Below, one piece after another: positions 33,701 to 46,300 of a stretch of DNA of 64,000 nucleotides. The stretch comes from Chrysaora quinquecirrha (lineage: Eukaryota; Cnidaria; Scyphozoa; Semaeostomeae; Pelagiidae). The notes under the pieces were generated by a model. The model did not search any database. It worked only from the letters and a program-made list of their open reading frames with translations, and was not told where the DNA came from. How positions within the stretch are numbered: position 1 is the stretch's first letter; the number at the start of each line of letters is the position of its first letter. Position numbers and translations under genes: made by a program. The DNA is taken from positions 20,357 to 84,356 of the forward strand of contig JACTAT010000144.1 in assembly GCA_014526335.1 (NCBI GenBank), given 5' to 3'.

Positions 33701-36700
33701 TTCATGGATGAAGGCTTTTCTGTTTGACTAAGAACACAAGCTGTTTCATTATTGCTATTGAATATCCGTACGTATCCTACCCTTCTCTCATGCTTGTAAT
33801 AGAAGGCTCAGGCATCTCCATTTTCTTGTCAAAGCGAGCCGGCGTTCTTTGGTGCTCTAGGAGCTGCGCACTTGGCTAGGATCTTTAAGACGATCTGTTG
33901 TAGTTTTGTCATATCTAAGTTTTCATCCTAGCTATTACGGAGTCCTGGGAAAATAAGGAGGAGCTCCTCTTCCAATCTTTTTCAAGACAATAACAATAGG
34001 GTCATATGAGCAGTTTCCATGCAAAATTTTGTACCAGAATAAGAATTTTTTTACGACGATGACGTCATCGTGATGACGTCATGATTTATTTGGCTAAAGT
34101 TTAGTAAAATCAAACTCATTGTATCATTCGAAAGCTCTAGCTCAGGAGAATCTATATTTGCACTTATCGACCTTCTTGGATGCACTAGTAGAGAGATATT
34201 GCAGTCAAAGAGCAAAAATGGCTCTCTGATGACGTCATCGAAAAGTCCAACTTTCGTTCAAAGTTTCACAGAACCCATCTCGGATTTGGAATCAGCGCCA
34301 TCGCTTTACCCAGAATGTGCAATAAAATTAAAAGTTAGGTTGAAAGTCAGATTGTTATGGAAAATTTCCTGCCTATTATATTTTAAATCACGGTCGAAAA
34401 TATTTTTACTTTCCAGTCCTGTCTTTTGCTGCAAATTGTCTTCGTTATTGAGGTTATCTATTAATTTTGTATGAGTATGAAACATGCTTTCTTGAAAACT
34501 GTAGTTTAGCAGTTATGTTTAGGAAAAACATGCGTTGAAGTATGCTCTCACAGAAAGGTTGCTATTTCACCAAGTCGAAATAAAAAACTTAAAAGCAAAA
34601 CAAAACGCTTTGTTATCCCCCAAGTTAATGCCAATATATGTCGCTCCATTTCTGACGTTTATAGTGTGCTAATCTTGTTGACTCAGAAACTATTGCAATA
34701 ATAATTGATGTTGCTGTTTTTTGTTGTTGTTGTTATTGCTGATGTTGTGGTGTCAGCAATAGTAAAAAAAAAAACATCTCCCGTTGCTCGCTCTGTGTCT
34801 TCTGTATCACAAATACGCCACAGAATCATACACAAGGTCATCATTAGTACATACAGCAAACTTTCAAAACTTTCTTAAGCAGGTGTCTTGGAAAGCTGTT
34901 AGGACTTAACTTGTTTTTATTCGACTGCATATAACAGATGACATTTTTGTGTGAATGAAGACATCTTTTCCTGTTAAATTTCTTTGCCATGCTTTTTTTT
35001 TACGTAATCTTGGCAATCGGCTCACAGTCTGTTCTAAATTATGTACTTGATTCAATGTTTATGTGTGAGTTTTTGCCAGTTGTCGCCAAAGTTCATTGTT
35101 TTCTTTTTCTTGATTGACATCTGATTGGCAATCCTGTGGCTTAGATTTCTTTATACTCTGAAGACACTCGAATCTAAGAGCTAATTCGTTTTCTGTCATC
35201 TCGTAAGTCGCTTGTTTCAGTTTGTGTATACAGTATAGTTCTTGCTGTCGTGAAATGAATTTTGGAAATGCAACAAATTATTCAACATCGACACCTTATA
35301 TCAATTCATCAATTCCACTCAATGGCAGCGACCCAAGCAGTTTTTCACCAGTATGTGCTTTCGTTTTAACGTTTATTCGAAGAAACTGGAGTATTCAATT
35401 TCAGAAGCAATCGTATGGTTTGTTCTTGCTGCACTATCAATCTTACTTAATGGCGTTGCTGCTTATTATTTCATTTATGTTAAATCTGGCAATCAACTGC
35501 AAGATACTCTCAATGCAAACATGTTTCTTTCCAATCTTGTCTTTGGCCCTGCTGTACAAATAAATTTTGGCATCATCTACCTTAAAGAGCAGTGTATCAG
35601 TCGAACTATATGTCAACTAGGCACTATTTTGATGACTATGTGTTCATTGGCTACTCTGATTTTGGTTGCTTGGCGTCAATTAAAAAAGCTCACGAAAGTT
35701 GCTACCTTAGTAGATGTCATTCAAGTGTCGTTTTTGAAGAAATTCCTCAATATTGCGATAGTTTGGGGTTGCTGTTTGATGGTACTTACAACAAAGTTTC
35801 TCAACCCGTCTACTGTCGCTCCAAGTTTGATAATATTCATTCTCTCTGTGCTTCTCTTCGTGTTGTATCTGGCTACTTCAAAAGCACTAACGAAAGCTCG
35901 CCGTCAATTTTCAGCCTTAGCGTCAGGTGAAGACAAAAACAGAAGGATGGCGTGTGTTGCTTCATGTAATGAAGCGTTGAAAATTCTTGTTGCCTTGCAG
36001 ATTTCTACTCTGATCACCTGGTTGCCAGCTAGCTTGATTACTCTTCTTACCCGAATCGGAGTAAGTGGGTCGGCAACAGCTACAGTTTCCTTCGTATTTC
36101 TTAGGGTTCTGTTTCTTCCTTCGATTATTGATCCATTATTCTTATTTTGGTCAAGTGCAAGATTGAGACGCAAGAAAAAAGCGTATTTGCAATGCTTCTG
36201 CTAAATGACTTTCTTTATTACTTGTTGAGACAATTTAATGACTACAAAAATTGTTGTGTGTAAATGGTTATGTGTTCGCAAACAGGGACAATTCATTAAT
36301 GATCAAGATAGCTGCTTGCTTTAAATGTTATTTAATAATTGATTATTAATTGTTGTTAATCAGCCCCCTTTTCCTCCCTCGAAGAGGTGCGACAGAGAAA
36401 AACACAATGTGCAGATTGGCAACAGATAATCAAATAACGTCATTCTACATGTACAGATTCATACTGCGTCTACATTACTATACATTAAATACGGTACTAC
36501 ATTCATTTTAAATACGGTACTACATTCATTCTAAATACTATATGTGGGCATTGGAAGTGCGAAGTGGCAAGGTGGACGCGTAAGGTTGGACAAATTACCG
36601 CCGTGGGTAGCTGAAGTACCCATGTGGGCAGGCAATGCCAAACCTTGGGAACATTTGTTGTGTGCTTGACGATAGCGTAGCGATACAGAGTGCCGGGTCT

Positions 36701-39700
36701 CTGTCGACTACGAGTGAGGTCCAGCAATCCAGAGAGGGGTGCACGGATGTAGAGAGGGGGCCGGGTCCCCATTGCAAGCATCCATGTCCAACTCTGGTGT
36801 GAAACGTTCAATAGTGGTTTAATTGCAGGGCAGTTTAAGCTGTAGTTTGTAACATTTCTGAGTCTTTTCTGGGGAGAGTGCAGTTATATTGCACTTCTTG
36901 CCACAAATCGCACTTCTTTATTACAAATACTGTATCATTTAACACACGGGCAACAGGGATAGTTAATGAATAACATGAAGTATTGAATAGGTGGTGCTCT
37001 GAGTGCCTAATAAGTATAAACCCATCTATATTACAACTGACCCAGGCCTTACAGAGTGATGAACTTGACAGGGGTGGGAAGGGAGGGTTTTCGTTGGACC
37101 GAGGACTGTCCAGTATGATGCGTAAAGAAAAGAGGCCTTCCATAGGATATGCCTGGTTTTTAGGTGGATTTTAGGGTGTAACCTGTTGGTTTGTCATTGG
37201 CTAGGGGTAGATCACGCCCTTCATTGTTTAGCATAGTTAGGTCAGTTCGGCACATATGATTGGTTAAATACCTTATGATACCACTCACTGTGAACCATGG
37301 CAAAGTAAGGTATCCAGGCTACAACTACTGCGGCATCTGTGGCATTTTGGATGGCGTAAGGTTGCAGGCAGCATGGAAAAAGGGGGCAAATTAACTACAG
37401 TTCAGCCTACGTCAGAATTTTCAATATTCATTTTCAGAAGCAATGGTATGGTTTGTGCTTGCTGCACTATCAATCTTACTTAATGGTGTTGCTGCTTTTT
37501 ATTTCATTTATGTTAAATCTGGCAATCAACTGCAAGATACTCTCAACGCAAACATGTTCATCTCTCATCTTGTTTTTGGCACAGCTGTACAAATTAATGC
37601 CGGTATCACCTTCCTTAAAGAACAGTGTATCAGTCGAACTATATGTCTACTAGGCACTATTTTGATGACTATATGTTCACTGGCTACTTTGATTTTGGTT
37701 GCTTGGCGTCAACTGAAAAAGCTCACAAAAGTTGCCACACTAGCAGATGTGATTCAAGTGTCGTTTTTGAAAAAATTCCTCAATATCGCAATAGTTTGGA
37801 GTTGCTGTTTGATGGTACTAACAACAAAGCTTCTGAATCCGTCTACTGTTGCTCCAGTTATGATAATGTTCATCCTTTCTGTGCTTCTCTTCGCGTTGTA
37901 TCTGGCTACTTCAAAGGCACTAACGAAAGCTCGCCGTCAATTTTCAGCCTTAGCATCAGGTGAAGACAAAAACAAAAGGATGGCGTGTGTTGCTTCATGT
38001 AATGAAGCGTTGAAAATTCTTGTTGCCTTGCAGATTTCTACTCTGATCACCTGGTTGCCAGCTAGCTTGATTACTCTTCTTACCCGAATCGGAGTAAGTG
38101 GGTCGGCAACAGCTACAGTTTCCTTCGTATTTGTTAGGGTTCTGTTTCTTCCTTCGATTATTGATCCATTATTATTGTTTTGGTCAAGTGCTAGATTGAG
38201 ACGCAAGGTGAAATCATATTTACAAGGATTTCTCAATAACGTTTGAATTCATTATTGAGACAATTCAGTATCTAACAATGAATATTGTGAATAAATGATA
38301 ATGTGTTCGCTAATAGGGAAAATTTATTTATGATCGTAAGATATAGCTAACGCTAATGTATATATCATTACCCTGGAGTTTTATTAATTTGTGCTGGTGA
38401 ATTTATAGAAGCTCCATCTCCCTGGTCTGTACGAAAACTTCTCTGCTATTTGTAACTTTTTGTTGTATTATAAGATCGAGCTTTCGGAGTTAAAACTTAG
38501 AAAGTACCTCCATCCATCGTTTCTTCGGATTTTTCTGTAGTTTTTCTTCTCAGTTTTTCTTCCTTTTCGATAAAATTATTGACAATAAACCTGGCCTTTA
38601 TCCCCGAATTCAGATAATTTCTTTTTGCGATGGTCACGTTGTATTATTTCGTATATCGACTGATTGAGAGGAAACTGTACTTCTAAAAATCTTGTAGCTT
38701 GATTCAGGTCCAGACGTTCTTTGGGCTGCCCTGACTGGTTGATGATTTTTCCCCGACAGAGGTGCTATAGTTCATCGGCTTATGATCTGGTCCCCCAATG
38801 GGCACTTCTCCTGCTTCTTGGCAATGAAGTGCAACGATGCTGACTTTGCATCTTGTTTTAGTATCGACATTCTTTCATGCAACACATCACTACATTTTCT
38901 TCCTCGTTAACACACTTTCGTTCTTTCAATTCTTATTTTGGCTATAATGGCGGTATCTTCTTTGGAAACTAGAAACTAAAAAAGAACTGCCAATGAAATT
39001 CGTTATCTTTGCTACAGCTGATAGTGAGCTCACATTGCATCAGTAAAATCGCTTTTTCCTATTGCCTGTAATGCATCTGTTGGCTAGGTTGGTGGATAAT
39101 ATCTACGGTAGAAGGGTGAAAAATATGGAGAATAAGTCGCGTTAAACATTTTAATTCATTAATGCCATAGTTGTTAGTCAGGAAAGAACACGTCATCAAA
39201 TGGATAAGCACTACTGTGTTGGGCTATTTTGCTTAATGTGGTGGATTTTGTGGCTTTTTCTTGCTTGATCGAAGGGTTGGCCAGTCCCTCAACCATATGT
39301 TGGATACCCAATCGCTTGAGCAGTCAAGGCGTTTGTCAGGCCGCTCTACACCACACCCCCCCCCCCGTATTTATCACTCGACATTTGGAGAGTCTTTTAG
39401 CATAGAGAAAAATGGAGATAGTTTGACCACTTTTCTGTTCACACGCTTTTTTATAAAGAACCTCTTTATAAGGAACCTACATGTAGAAGGCCCGAATATT
39501 TAAAGAACTTATACTACTAGAGAGAAAATAACTAAAGAACTTTTTATTGTTGAATAGTTTTATCACTGCAAACAATCAAGAATTACAATGCCGGTTCCTT
39601 TCATTTGCAGTCGAAAATCACATAAATTGTACGTTACGCATGTATCAAATGTTTCCGTGAGTAGTCTCGAGCTTTGCTCACATCTAAGTGTCTCTGTATA

Positions 39701-42700
39701 GTAGTCATGAAACTGAACATGCAGTTAAAATTAAGGAACTATTAAGGAACTTTTGGAACTACAATCGTCTCAAAAGAAGTCCAAAATAAGGAACTTTAAG
39801 AACTAGGCCTTGAGCTAGGTTCTTTATAAAAAAAGCGTGTAGCCAGTGTTGGTTGATATCTTGGACAAGGCGGTCGCACGTGCAACATTCAATGCAACAA
39901 ACAAAATTTTTTTACCTTCATTGACGTTCATCTGACAATCATTTTGACGTCTGATGACCCAACAAGTGTGCCAAAACCAATTCAAGCATCCAACATGTCA
40001 TCGAACTTTGGTGCTGGATCTGTTTGACCAGGGCTGTAAAAGATATTTTGCCCGCCTTCAGTAAGCCAACTATGTACTGTCGTAGGGGCCGCCCATGTCC
40101 AAGAACTATTGATTTGCCAAGCTTGTTTTGTAAAACCCGTTCAACTTCTCGCTCGTTTTCGTTTCTGAGCACAGTAGTCCAGTTGCGTAGCGAAGGGGTA
40201 TGGGGGTCAGTCGGTCCTCCAACCATCGCCAAGATTTGTTTTGTTTTTAGGCTAAGCCTGCTTTAAAAATGGCCTAGGATTCGTTTTCTCTTAAACCCAA
40301 GCCTTAGTTTTCTTTTTTCACGCCCTTCTGTCCTTCCTGTTTTAGATGTGTAGTAGTTAAAATTTTCACGGTTTCGTGATCGAAAACTTCTCATCCTAAA
40401 GATATTTTCGTATGTAATGTTGTTTGTTCTATGTATTTTTTCGGTCTGATTCTAACGTTTATACTGTGAGAAGTTTGAGTCGAAAAAAGCTTTGAACTTT
40501 GCCGGATGACGTTTCGGCTTTTCGTCGCATTTTTCAAGTTCTATACAACTCAACTGACGGAAAATCATGTTTCCTTGGATTAATCATTGCTTACATTGAT
40601 CATTTAATTCAGATGCGAGCAGTGATAGGACGAGGAATCGAGGACCGTTTACTGATCATATGTTCAAGCTGTTGTTTTTCGTATTAATCCTCCGAAATTC
40701 TCTTTATTTCATTGGCCACGAAGTTCGTAACTTATAAGAATATTCATCATATGAAAATTCCTACGTTCCTGCAGCTGCTTTTAGTTGAAAACAGCGTTTT
40801 GTATTGCTGTTTTCCTTCATGATATCAAAATTGCACAACTTTGGCCTCCTTCTTATCATCAGGGTTTTTTTAAGAAAAATTTAGAACTGCACACTATCAT
40901 TATATCCTACAGGTGTAGAAAGTTGAATTTACGAAGTTTGACGCAAATATAACTCAATGCACTCAGTTATGGGGTATAGACATGCTCTGCAAAAAAATTT
41001 TTAAGTTTTTATGTCAGGAATCGCTCTGACGGTCATTTCGTGATTGGAATTTGCAAAATCTAACAATGAGACCAGGCCATTTGCTGACTAAAGAAAAACA
41101 TATACTGTTGATTATTTTGGTATAGGGCAATAAGTACTTCAAATAATTTTAAATATGTTTTATGCATATTTCTCAACTGCACAATTTATCTTTTAGAACT
41201 GCACACAAATTTTTAGAACTGCACATTTTGTGTAGAACTGCACGTTAAAAATCGACCTTGACTAAAATTCGAAATCTTGCTTGAATTAAGGGCGTATTTT
41301 TTTGGTCACATTCTGTTTTCAGCAGACGCCTGCTGTTTTCGGTAGATGTCGAAACGTATTTTTTTGGTACCGTCTCCTGAAAACGGCAGGTTTCGCAGGC
41401 CTCCAAAACCTTCTGCCCCCGAAGCTGGAAGGTTTTGCAGACATCGCAAGCAATCTCGTTCTGAATGTTGAATAGTAATTTCATAGTTAATTTTAAACCT
41501 TTAGAGATGATGTAATCTTGTAAAAAAGCTGTCCAAGTTGAAAATAATGCTGCATAAGGTAATTTAGACCGAAATGTTCACTCAATTTGTCTATCGGTCT
41601 ATCTGCTCCTCTCTGTGTCACAGTTCACAACAAAGAAAGCGCTCACTATCACGTTTGAAATGTTTTTAAATTTCGCGGGCAACCCTTTAGAAATCATCGG
41701 CATCCCTTAAGAACGGCGCATGCTCAAACAAGTTTTCTTAAGTGTGGCAACCAAGGAAACTGACGCCTTTTTCGATCTGCCTACGATTTTCGGCAGCTGT
41801 GTTTTTTGGTAGATGAAGATTTTTCCTGTTCAGTCTACAGTTTTCAAAATTCGGAGAATCTGCGAAAAACGGAAGGTTACAAAAAAATACGTCCTAAATT
41901 TGACACAACCTAAAAACGGCCTGATAAAATAACCGTACCTTACTTTCCCGTAAGTCGGAGCTTTTAGACTTACGGGAAAGTAAGGTACGGAGAGGGCAAC
42001 AGGACTATTTTTGAAAATCTCTGAATTTGTAATAAGATTTGGGTACGTTTGTCTAACAACCATTTTGGGATACAGGAAGCCTAGCAGTACCCTCCCTGAT
42101 TCGTAAAAAAATGTGAGCTTATCTACTGTTAGACTTTCTACAGATCTGGAAAATCCCCGGTTAAAGTCAATAAGGAAAAGCAGGGCCCTATCTTTGAATG
42201 GGCTTATTTACCGCCGGTCTTAAATACAACTGTTTAGTTTAGTGAATCAACAGAGCCAAGCAAGGGTGTGCATTTTATAAGTAGCCTATTCAATTGCTTT
42301 GAATTTGAATGGAATGCTTAGTCACTGCAATGATTTTTCCTCCTGCACAACAAAGCACTTTTTTGTCATTACCAAGACATTATAGTCTATGTACTTGTAC
42401 TGTGTACTATTTACTATGTACAATAGATCACTTCGGTAAAATTGAAATTTTTCGAAATCACAAGATATCAAGTTTTCAATGCAGAAAACGTATACAGCAT
42501 TCTTCTAGGTGCAAGAATTCGTCTAGGTGCAACGTTTTACTATGTCAGCGCTTGTATTATCGATTTATGAGCGTTTAAAGTTTGGCTATATTTAAAACAC
42601 GGAATACGGAATGACGGAATACGGAATGACGGAATACGGAATGACGGAATACGGAATGACGGAATTCGGAATGACGGAATACGGAATACGGAATGACGGA

Positions 42701-43364
42701 ATACGGAATGACGGAATACGGAATGACGGAACGACGGAATGCCGGAATAAAAAAAGTTTCTATTTGAGTTACGAATAAAAAGACATCCAAAATGCAAAAA
42801 TAATGTAAAAATAAGAGTTGCGTTTCACACTTCCAATAGGTGGACGACATGTCAGCTAAAACAATAGGATTTCTAAGGGATTTTCGTGAAAACAGTAGGG
42901 TTTTCCAGCAAGGGTGTACGAGATTTTGAAGGAGTGAATCGCCCCTTGAAAAAATAAAACTATTAAGAAGAATTTTCACTTTATTGTGTGTCGATTTTGT
43001 TTCACGTTGTTTATAGCGCATTTTTTCTTATTAATTATTATAAATTCGTATAAATATTCATTTTAAATTTAGAATTTTGAAATAAACTGAAACAGAGCAA
43101 CATAAATTCAATTTCTGAAACTGTATTTATCCTATTATTATTATCATTATTAGTTATTGACTTGTTGAATAAAACTAAGTTTACTCTATACCAACACCTA
43201 TTATACATCCACCCTTCGAGGGGCATTTCACTTCTCCGAAAGGCGTAAGAGATTCCCATTTGATACAAAGGGATTTTTCATAGATTTCTACGGAGTACGG
43301 AATGACGGAATGACGGAATACGGAATGACGGAATACAAAATGACGGAATGATGAAAAGGTGTTA

Positions 43365-43397
<33 letters not shown>

Positions 43398-46300
43398 CAT
43401 TTAATCATTTGCTTTGCAGCGATATCTGATCTCTAAATTGGTAAAATTGCATTCACTAATTGATATAGCGAAAATTCTTTTTCATTTCAAAGCTTACAGA
43501 AGTCTTGTGCAATTTGTGATATTTAATCTAATTGAGCCATTCATACCTTGTTTTTATCTATTTCAAAAACTTTGGAAACCAAACCAAACCATGCTCGCTT
43601 CATTGTGTAGCATTCCTAGCTCGCGCTCACGTAAATGTAGCTTTAATCAACATGTCAACAACCAGTAATGACAATAATAGTATCAGAACGTTACAGAAAT
43701 AGAAAAAGACAAGAGAAATGTTAATAGAAAATACAATAGAATCTCCAGTTTATACCTATGAAATGTTTTAAACAGAGTTTACTTTGCAATTCGACCTTCA
43801 AAACGAACTAAAAACGCTCTAAATTACGTGAAATCAAAGTAATATGAAATAAAGTGGTCATTTTAACAATAGAACTCAATAAAAATTTTCAATGGTTGTG
43901 CATATATATTTCATTTGTATTCGAAACTCCAATTGTCAATTATGATGTTCATTGTAAATATTATGGTTTTGCTGTATTAGGATATGTATATAAGTTGTTT
44001 TTTATTAGCCCACTCTCTTGAGAGTACGAGCTATTAGTGGTTTCTTTGCCAACTGTAAATGAGAAGTTTATCATTTATCATCATTACTATTGTTATTATT
44101 ATTATTACTTAACACCTTTTCATCATTCCGTCATTCCGTCATTCCGTCATTCCGTATTCCGTCATTCCGTATTCCGTCATTCCGTATTCCGTCATTCCGT
44201 ATTCCGTCATTCCGTATTCCGTCATTCCGTATTCCGTCATTCCGTATTCCGTCATTCCGTCATTCCGTATTCCGTGTTTTAAAGATAGCCAATGAAACAT
44301 ACCTATCATTCTCTGTTATCTCAAGTCTTATTGAAGTACACTGCAATGCATGGTCTAATTGGCCTATTCATAACTTCTTTCTATATATTTCAAGAACCAC
44401 ACAAAACAAGTGTCAGTTCATTTGCAGCATTCCTAGCAGGGTATTTTTTTATAGTGCCCCATGTTGGTACAAACCTGGTTTTATTTAACTAGTCAATAGA
44501 TAATATTAATAATGGTAATAATAATAAGATAAATTCAGTTTCCGATATTGAATTTCTGTTGTTCTATTTCAGTTTATTTCAAAATTCTAAATTAAAAATG
44601 AATGTTTATATGAATTTATAATAATTAATAAGAAAAAATGCGCTATAAACAACGTGAAGCAAAATAGACAGACAATAAAGTGAATAGTCTTCTTAATGGT
44701 TTTATTTTTTCGGGGGGCGATTCATTCCTTCAAAATCTCGTACACCCTTGCTGGAAAACCCTACTGTTTTCACGAAAATCCCTTAGAAATCCTATTGTTT
44801 TAGCTGAAATGTCGTCCACCTATTGGAAGTGTGAAACGCCACTCTTATTTTTACATTCTTTTTGCATTTTGGATGTCTTTTTATTCGTAACTCAAATAGA
44901 ACCTTTTTTTTATTCCGTCATTCCGTATTCCGTCATTCCGTATTCCGTCATTCCGTATTCCGTCATTCCGTCATTCCGTATTCCGTCATTCCATCATTCC
45001 ATCATTCCGTATTCCGTATTCCGTCATTCCGTATTCTGTCATTCCGTATTCCGTCATTCCGTATTCCGTGTTTTAAAGATAGCCTTTAAAGTTTACGGTT
45101 TGAATGGCTTAGACCGATTAAGGTAAAAAGCTTCACTAAGTTAATTTTTTGTGGTCAAAGCCTTTATGAAATCAGGAACTTTGATTGCTCGTAAAATGTT
45201 GGATACAAGTCCTAGGATAGTGAAAATTTGTGCCTAGACTAAGTTTTGGATGCTTTATTAAATTTTCCTATCAAAAACTCTGTGTGATTTTATATATCCG
45301 TAGATTTGCTTTTATAGCTCATTCTCAACAAACTAATTATTGACTTTTTTCTAGATACACCTGGTGCATCTGTTAATGTTGCATTCGATCCTGATGCACC
45401 TGTGGCGCCCACTGTCCTCACCGTTGAGCCTGAAGAATCAAACCCACCAGCATATGACGCTCTCTACACAACAAAGGTAGCTTGTAGACTTAGGCCCCAT
45501 TTTCACTATACACGTTTTTTTTATAAGAAACCTAGATCGGGGCCTAGTTCTAAAAGTTTCTTAATTTTTGACCCAATTTTATTCTAAAAGTTTCTCAGCA
45601 GTTTCTTAATTTTTTGAAATAAATTGCAGTAAAAACGACAAAAAACCTTCTGTGGGATACACGGGATACAGTATTACTTACAGATGCGAGAAATCGCACG
45701 AAATTAGCCACGCTGGTGCGAGAAATCGCATGGAAATGCTTGAGAACTAATTACTACTTCCACAAATGTGAATCAGTATGTTGGAAATCAGACGCAAAAA
45801 TGTCTACAGTTTCTCTTCCTCGTAGTTCTAAAAGTTTCTTAACTTTTTGAGTGTCTAGTTCTAGGTTTCTTAAAAAATGATTCCGCTATTCATCGCAATT
45901 TTGAAGTTTTGTAAAACTCAAAAACTATTTAGACTTCTCTTTCTCTTTTTGTTTAGCTTCGTATGTTTGTTGTGTGAACATGGTTTATATCCTAACAATG
46001 AAACTGAAACTGGGCATAATATTTTTGATGGAATTTTTCCATGCTGACACTTTTTACATGTTTTTCTTTTTTGTTATAGCTGAGCGATACAGAACGCAAG
46101 CTTCGTGATCGAGGTATTCCTCCTAAAGTGGAGTCATCTGATGAAGACGATTTAGAGTCATCCCCCCTGCCATCTCCAACACCAACAAGAGCTCGCACAG
46201 ATGCATCATCACCCGCTGTTCACACTGATGCTGCTCCAACGGGGGTAATGAACAATCCTCCTGTAAGTGACAGCATACAAACCATTTTCAATAATTCATT

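Larger units (their letters stand above)
42584..45084. mobile_element. 2.5-kb foldback-type element with ATTCCGT minisatellite arms
   Basis: Outer ends GGCTATATTTAAAACACGG and CCGTGTTTTAAAGATAGCC are inverted and flanked by the perfect 10-bp repeat TTTAAAGTTT (42574-42583, 45085-45094). Each arm carries tandem ATTCCGT/ATTCCGTC units at its outer end and again further in, separated by a roughly 0.5-kb unique segment that is inverted between arms (for example TTCACACTTCCAATAGGTGG at 42823 against its complement at about 44815). The core, 43390-44110, has an AAT microsatellite and no recognised transposase. Arms of tandem repeats plus a 9-10 bp duplication recall Foldback/Mutator-like elements. 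Confidence 0.85.
42426..45300. mobile_element. Palindromic MITE, family P, copy 2, split by the foldback element
   Basis: Left part 42426-42583 (GATCACTTCGGTAAAATTG.. to GAGCGTTTAAAGTTT) and right part 45085-45300 (TTTAAAGTTT.. to AAACTCTGTGTGATTTTATATATC) line up with the two halves of the copy at 16739-17128. The inner 2.5 kb is a later insertion. Confidence 0.7.

Noticed and set aside
36503..36811. 102-codon minus-strand frame between the two receptors
   Set aside because: No motif recognised, partly within a short tandem repeat; chance frame likely.
35904..38236. Conserved minus-strand frames opposite both receptors
   Set aside because: Shadows of the receptor coding strand; similarity follows from the paralogues.
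39939..40232. 97-codon minus-strand frame in tubby intron 3
   Set aside because: Charged and plausible in composition, but no family recognised and no splice context; not enough support.
42540..45126. Long frames rich in FRHSV repeats on both strands
   Set aside because: They are translations of the ATTCCGT minisatellite in several frames, not proteins.
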